Part shown: positions 59,496-64,000 of the stretch, piece by piece
Numbering within the stretch: the stretch's first letter is position 1
How the letters are laid out: every line of letters begins with the position of its first letter
Assembly: GCF_052857255.1 (NCBI RefSeq)
Contig: NC_135498.1
Coordinates: 88,096,639 to 88,160,638, forward strand
DNA: 64,000 nucleotides
Reading direction: 5' to 3'
Source of the DNA: Amblyomma americanum
Taxonomy: Eukaryota; Arthropoda; Arachnida; Ixodida; Ixodidae
The notes under the pieces: generated by a model
Databases searched by the model: none
The model's input: only the letters and a program-made list of their open reading frames with translations
Told to the model about the DNA's origin: nothing
Program-made: the position numbers and the translations under genes

Positions 59496-60426
59496 TGTGC
59501 GCACGGGCAGAGTCAGTGAAGCGATGTGCCTCAGACAACACAACAGGAGATACTCAGAGAAAGACGCAGAGCGCTCCGCAAGCGTTTGTGTTCTGTTAGT
59601 GTCCTTGTCATTCTCTTTTTCAAGTATTGCGCCAGCAGAAAACTCGAGCACTAGATCGGCCGCTGGTATTTGTTAGAGAAATCGGAGGGCTTCAAGCGAA
59701 GCCGGAATAATAACCCGGCGATTCTCATGTACACGGAGGAAGCTGTACCATATCTTGAGAACTCTGCCATCTAGCATACCGAAGGAGTCAGAGAACGAGC
59801 CGAGGCCATCTCCCGGGAAATTTAAGCGCGTGAACGAAAGCGGCAAAGTCCCTAGGCTCTCCGCTTCATCTGTTCGTCGTTCGCACTGCCAGGCTAATGC
59901 ATGCTATGCATCCGTTACAGAGATGGCGGTCTATAGAGATAGACCTATAGAGATAGCGGTCTGTGACCTTTCCGTTCTCGGTACATGCGCGAGCACTCAG
60001 TGGCTGGTCTTTGCGTCCGACAACGACAGATGCACCTTCGGGACAATCAGATCACCGAAAGCGACTTCTCTCAGATGCTGCAGCAAGCTCTCTAACAGTG
60101 GTGCCATCCGAAAATAGTGGAAGCAACGCGCGACGCGAGTTTCTCAATCGTGGCTCTCTCGAATGCAAGGGTCAGCACGATGCGCGAGTCCTGCATGCCG
60201 TCTCGGCTCTGAGAGCTGTAGTGTGCTATATAGCCTTAGGAAAGGTTTCACCCACAATGGCGCTCACTTCTCCACCTTGGACGGCGACGCTGGCATCGAG
60301 GTACCATAAGACCCCTAGCCATGGTACGCAATGCTAGCGCCACCACTTGGTGTCGAGACAGCCTTCATTCAGGCAATGACACTTCGAGGCACACGCATTA
60401 GCTGTTCTAGTCGCGTTGCGATCATG
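59496..60426. other. Intergenic, nothing recognised
   Basis: Only a short duplicated word (GGTCTATAGAGATAGACC and CTATAGAGATAGCGGTCT, 59931-59960); no gene. Confidence 0.45.
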
Positions 60427-60661
60427 TACCATCGAGGGCAAAAAACTACAGACCCCTCCCCCCCCCCCCCTCCAAGTTCCGGCCTCTCTGCGTGGGGGCG
60501 CCACCTGACAAAACTTCTGGTGTCGAGAACGGCAGAACGGCGCAGTGAATGCGCCCGTTACGACACCAGAAGTGTCTTGTCAGGTGGCGCCCCCACGCAG
60601 AGTAGCTCATGCCGGAACTTGGAGGGGGGGGGGGTCTGTAACTTTTGCCCCCGATGGTAGA
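60427..60661. mobile_element. Foldback element, arms of about 95 bp
   Basis: TACCATCGAGGGCAAAAAAC (left) mirrors GTTA..TTTTGCCCCCGATGGTA (right). Homology continues through CTCCAAGTTCCGGC, CTCTGCGTGGGGGCGCCACC and TGACAA..ACTTCTGGTGTCG, with small indels in the C-run and beside the ATGAGCTA segment. The turn is AGAACGGCAGAACGGCGCAG. No coding capacity; non-autonomous. Confidence 0.85.
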
Positions 60662-61302
60662 TCCAAAGATCATCTCTTAAATAAGACTCAGAGTGTTATT
60701 AGCAGCGCCTGGGCGCGAAGAGCCACAAATGGTGCCTTTCGAACAATGTGGCTGCAGAGAAAAGCTATCTTTGCGAGCACCATGGAATGGTGGCTCCAAC
60801 TGTGAACGATATATGACCATCGAGGCGCAAATGGAGGCACACTACGCCCAGTTTTTTGGCGTGGAAGTTAAAGCTGCGGCTGCTCCACGAGTGAATCAGA
60901 AATTGAATCTTCAAGTGTGGGCTGCTGTCCAACTTGCGCCTGTCACTTCGGCTGTCACGACATCCTTGTGTACCCAATAGCGGGAGTGCCCCCCAATCCC
61001 ACAGCGTTCGAATGCGCGAACAGGCTTGAAAATTACGCCCCTCATTCGGTGGCACAAACTACGGATTCAACTTAAGAGCCAGGATATATGGATAACCACA
61101 AAAATTCAGGGGGCACTTTGTTGACCTTAAGTGCGGTGAGGCGAAAGCCTTTAGCGCGGTGTTGCTGCTTGTGTCACTGAGTGATGTGTGGCTAATATGT
61201 TAAATGGGTACTTGCTTTTGCCCACATTCTGAGACTCCATTGAAGCGAGGGCTAGGAGGGAGGATGCGCGGCACCCGACTCGGTCGACAGCTGCGAAACG
61301 TC

Positions 61303-61442
61303 TGGATGGATGGATGGATGGATGGATGGATGGATGGATGGATGGATGGATGGATGGATGGATGGATGGATGGATGGATGGATGGATGGATGGACGGACG
61401 GACGGACGGACGGACGGACGGACGGACGGACGGACGGACGGA
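61303..61442 (+). repeat. (GGAT)n-(GGAC)n microsatellite, 3' tail of LINE
   Basis: About 23 GGAT units followed by about 12 GGAC units. Immediately after it on plus is the 3' end of the LINE at 61502-63989, so on minus the LINE ends (GTCC)n(ATCC)n. Confidence 0.95.
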
Positions 61443-63989
61443 TACGGCTGAACCCTTTAAATCGGGCGGTGGCTCAAGCCACCTAGCCATGACATGAAAA
61501 TTTACTCTTCTCTTGATTTTCGCCACCAATCAGATAACCTTCGCTTGGTTACTTCTACCCGCTTAAAATCTACTTTCCCTTCACTGTCCTTAAACCCCAA
61601 TGCCTTGGATAAACCAGCCCCGCTGCTTTCCACTGTAGGGTGAAGCCCTTTACAGAAATGTATGAAGTGTTCATCCATTTCCTCCTCCTCTCCGCACGCA
61701 ACGCACAACGTGTCTATCTCAAGGTACCTGACTCTGTATGTCTTAGTCCGCAAAACTCCCGTCCTGGCCTCAAACAACAAAGAGCTTCCCCTGCAATTAT
61801 CATAGATATTTTCTTTGGCAATTTCCTGCTTAAGAATCCTGTATGTTCCCAGTGCTGATTTTGTCAGCATCCCTCTTTTCCACAAAGCTCTCTCTGTTGA
61901 AACTTTCCTAGCCCACTGATTTTCCCCCATTTTTCTCAATCTGTCCTCAAATGCTATCTTACTGCTAGCCTCTCTGCTCTCGAAAGACGCCCATCCCATA
62001 TCACCCTGTACCCCCTGATTTGGTGTATTGCCATGTGCTCCCAAAGCTAGCCTCCCTACGCCACGTTGTTTAATTTCTAACCTTACTTGCACATCTGGTC
62101 GCATGCACAGGACCACATTACCGAAAGTCAGGCTAGGAACCATCACCCCTTTCCAGGTCCCTCTTACCACTTCATACCTATTGTAATTCCACAGTGCCCT
62201 ATTTTTCATGACAGCTGCATTCCTACTAGCTTTATTCATTACATATTTTTCATGCTCTGTCAGATACTCAGCACTCTTATTTATCCACACCCCAAGATAC
62301 TTGTACTCATCCACTATTTCTAGCGTGCACCCCTGTATTCTATGCTCGCCGACCTCATAATTAAATATCATGACTGTAGATTTTTCCTTACAAAACTTGA
62401 AACCTAATCTATCTCCCTCTGTACCACATATGTCTATCAACTTCTGCAAATCTTCCTTGCTGTCAGCCATTAGCACTATATCATCGGCGTATATTAGTCC
62501 CGGTAATGACTGTTTATTCAATTCTCCTTGCTTGCAAAAAGAAAGGTTGAAGCCTAGTCCGCTCCTCTCTAGCTTGGTCTCCAACCCTTGCAGGTACAAC
62601 ATAAACAACAAAGGAGACAGAGGACATCCTTGCCTAAGCCCCCGCTGTATCTCTACAGGCTCTGATACCTTTTTTCAATTTTATAAGCACTCTGGTACCT
62701 TTACATATATCTTCTAAAAGATTAATCACACCATCCTCCACATCCAATGTGCTCAGTATGTCCCACAGGTACTCTTGAATAACGTTGTCGTAGGCTACCT
62801 TAATATCCAGAAATTCTAGCCATAGGGGCCTGTGTCCCTTTTCAGCAATCTCAATACACTGCGTCAATGAAAACAGATTGTCCTCCAACCTCATTTGTTT
62901 CCGGAACCCATTTTGTAACTCCCCTAGCACCCCCTCGTTCTCCACCCAAGCCTGCAATCTGTCCTTTATAATCTGCATCACCACCCTGTGCACCACAGAT
63001 GCCACTGCTATGGGACGGTAGTTACTTACGTCAGCTTTGTCCCCCTTTCCCTTATATATCATGTTCATTCTACTTAATCGCCATTCATCAGGGACTTTCC
63101 CATCCACTATCATTTTATTCACTACCTGTATTAATGTTTGCTTGGATGTTGGTCCTGGCTTCTTCAATAACATAATCGGAATACCATCTGGTCCTGTTGA
63201 TGTGCCACTAGGAACCTTCTTCTCTGCCCTTTCCCACTCTCCTTGCTCAAGTGAAGCTATTGCAGTAACCGGTCTGTCCTTATTTGATAAATTGTGCGCA
63301 ACATTTCTTTCCTTAAATTTTTCTGTCATACTTGTTCCTATGTGTTTTATCGCCTCATCCCCTTCTAGTCGACTACCCTGATCTGTAACAGAAAACCTTT
63401 GTTCTAGCCTAGTATTATTACTCATTGCATTTAGATGCTTACAGAATTTTTGAGCTGCTTTTCTATCCTTTTTATTTACTTTTGACATCCATTGGGCACC
63501 CTTTCTTCTAATTTTCTCATTAATCAAATAGGATGCTTCCCTTGTACACTTTATGAAGTTATCCCATTTTCTGTCTACTTCAGCTTCTGGTTCCCCCTTC
63601 TTCTTGGCATATCTGTGTTCCCTGGACGCTTCCTGACGTTTCTCTATCGCCCTCTTGACCTCCTCATCCCACCAACTCTTGGGTTTGCATCTTTTCCCTT
63701 CTAGCTTTACTCGCACCATAGCTAGCTCTTGCTCCAGTAATCGAGTTAATTTGGTATAAGTCCATTCTGTTTCACTATCCTCAAAAATTACTTTCTCGAT
63801 TTGTTTGGCTGCTGCTTCCAATTGCTCTTCTGAGTAAAAATTCCCCTCTGATTGTTCATCTCGCTTCAGTCCTACTTTGGTTTCTCTTGTGAAACTCAAC
63901 TTGACACGCTTGTGGTCACTACCTAGACTTCTGGAGCCATCTTCATCAATGCTCATTACCCCTAATCTGTTATACATCCTCTGTGACAT
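61443..63989 (-). mobile_element. Non-LTR retrotransposon (LINE), RT to 3' end, 5' part beyond window
   Basis: Minus-strand ORF from the right edge (63989) to 62634, continuing in another frame from 62611 to the stop at 61502. First part: KPKSWWDEEVKRAI, then RT motifs SGTSTGPDGIP, SNYRPIAVASV and LEFLDIKVAYD. Second part: RQGCPLSPLLFMLYLQGLE, the catalytic YADDIVLMA, LGFKFCKEKSTVM, YKYLGVWI, and a late CVACGEEEEMDEHFIHFC zinc-knuckle-like motif. The frame changes beside an A6 run (about 62671-62676), one base off register. A short 3' UTR (ATGGCTAGGTGGCTTGAGCC) runs into the tetranucleotide tail. Endonuclease domain not in view. Clade not assigned. Confidence 0.9.
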
Positions 63990-64000
63990 TAGTGCATAAT
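63990..64000. other. Window edge inside the LINE
   Basis: The LINE frame is open up to about 63989; its upstream part continues beyond the sequence given. Confidence 0.6.

Noticed and set aside
61200..61529. Open frames of repeated MDGW / HPSI units
   Set aside because: Translation of the (GGAT)n/(GGAC)n LINE tail.

Overview
The window is eukaryotic nuclear DNA, most probably from a hard tick (Ixodidae). Reasons: a spliced ABC-transporter gene with large repeat-filled introns, several copies of a tRNA-derived SINE that I recognise from memory as the tick Ruka element, a second abundant tRNA-derived SINE family, non-LTR retrotransposon pieces, a Penelope-like element remnant, foldback/MITE-type elements and long AT and tetranucleotide microsatellites. 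There are no bacterial operons. The species assignment is inference.

Positions 1245-27904 (minus strand) hold 15 exons of an ABCA-class (ABCA3-like) full transporter. All phases agree, giving 966 codons plus one base. The exons encode the N-terminus, first membrane domain (TMD1), the complete first nucleotide-binding domain (NBD1), the linker and the first helix of TMD2. The rest of the gene lies beyond the left edge. Two of its introns are best explained with GC-AG borders. The introns carry SINE pieces, an RTE-type LINE tail, foldback elements, a 177-bp (TA)n tract, an array of diverged 'CTCGGATATAACGA' units and a 40-bp copied fragment of the gene's own exon 6. A possible two-exon plus-strand gene end lies at 20-661.

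Positions 27905-61300 look gene-poor and repeat-rich. Three tRNA-Glu loci lie here: one on the minus strand near 29.5 kb, and two plus-strand copies (39.5 and 44.2 kb) inside a duplicated unit of about 1.09 kb. One of the duplicated copies has an extra base in the anticodon loop. The other copy has a CUC rather than UUC anticodon. The region also holds six Ruka-like SINEs (two with clear and one with imperfect target-site duplications), copies of a second and third SINE-like family, a candidate solo LTR, a Penelope-like element broken into inverted RT and GIY-YIG pieces, two LINE 3' ends and several foldback elements with long near-perfect arms.

Positions 61303-63989 (minus) are the 3' part of a non-LTR retrotransposon: reverse transcriptase with YADD, a C-terminal zinc-knuckle-like motif, one frameshift next to an A-run, and a tetranucleotide 3' tail that forms the microsatellite at 61303-61442. 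Its 5' part lies beyond the right edge.

I see no coherent new multi-gene system. The most unusual observations are the exon-6 fragment copied into the adjacent intron, the two GC-AG introns in one gene, the tRNA-Glu duplication with anticodon-loop divergence, the inverted Penelope remnant and the Ruka copy with a doubled 3' domain.
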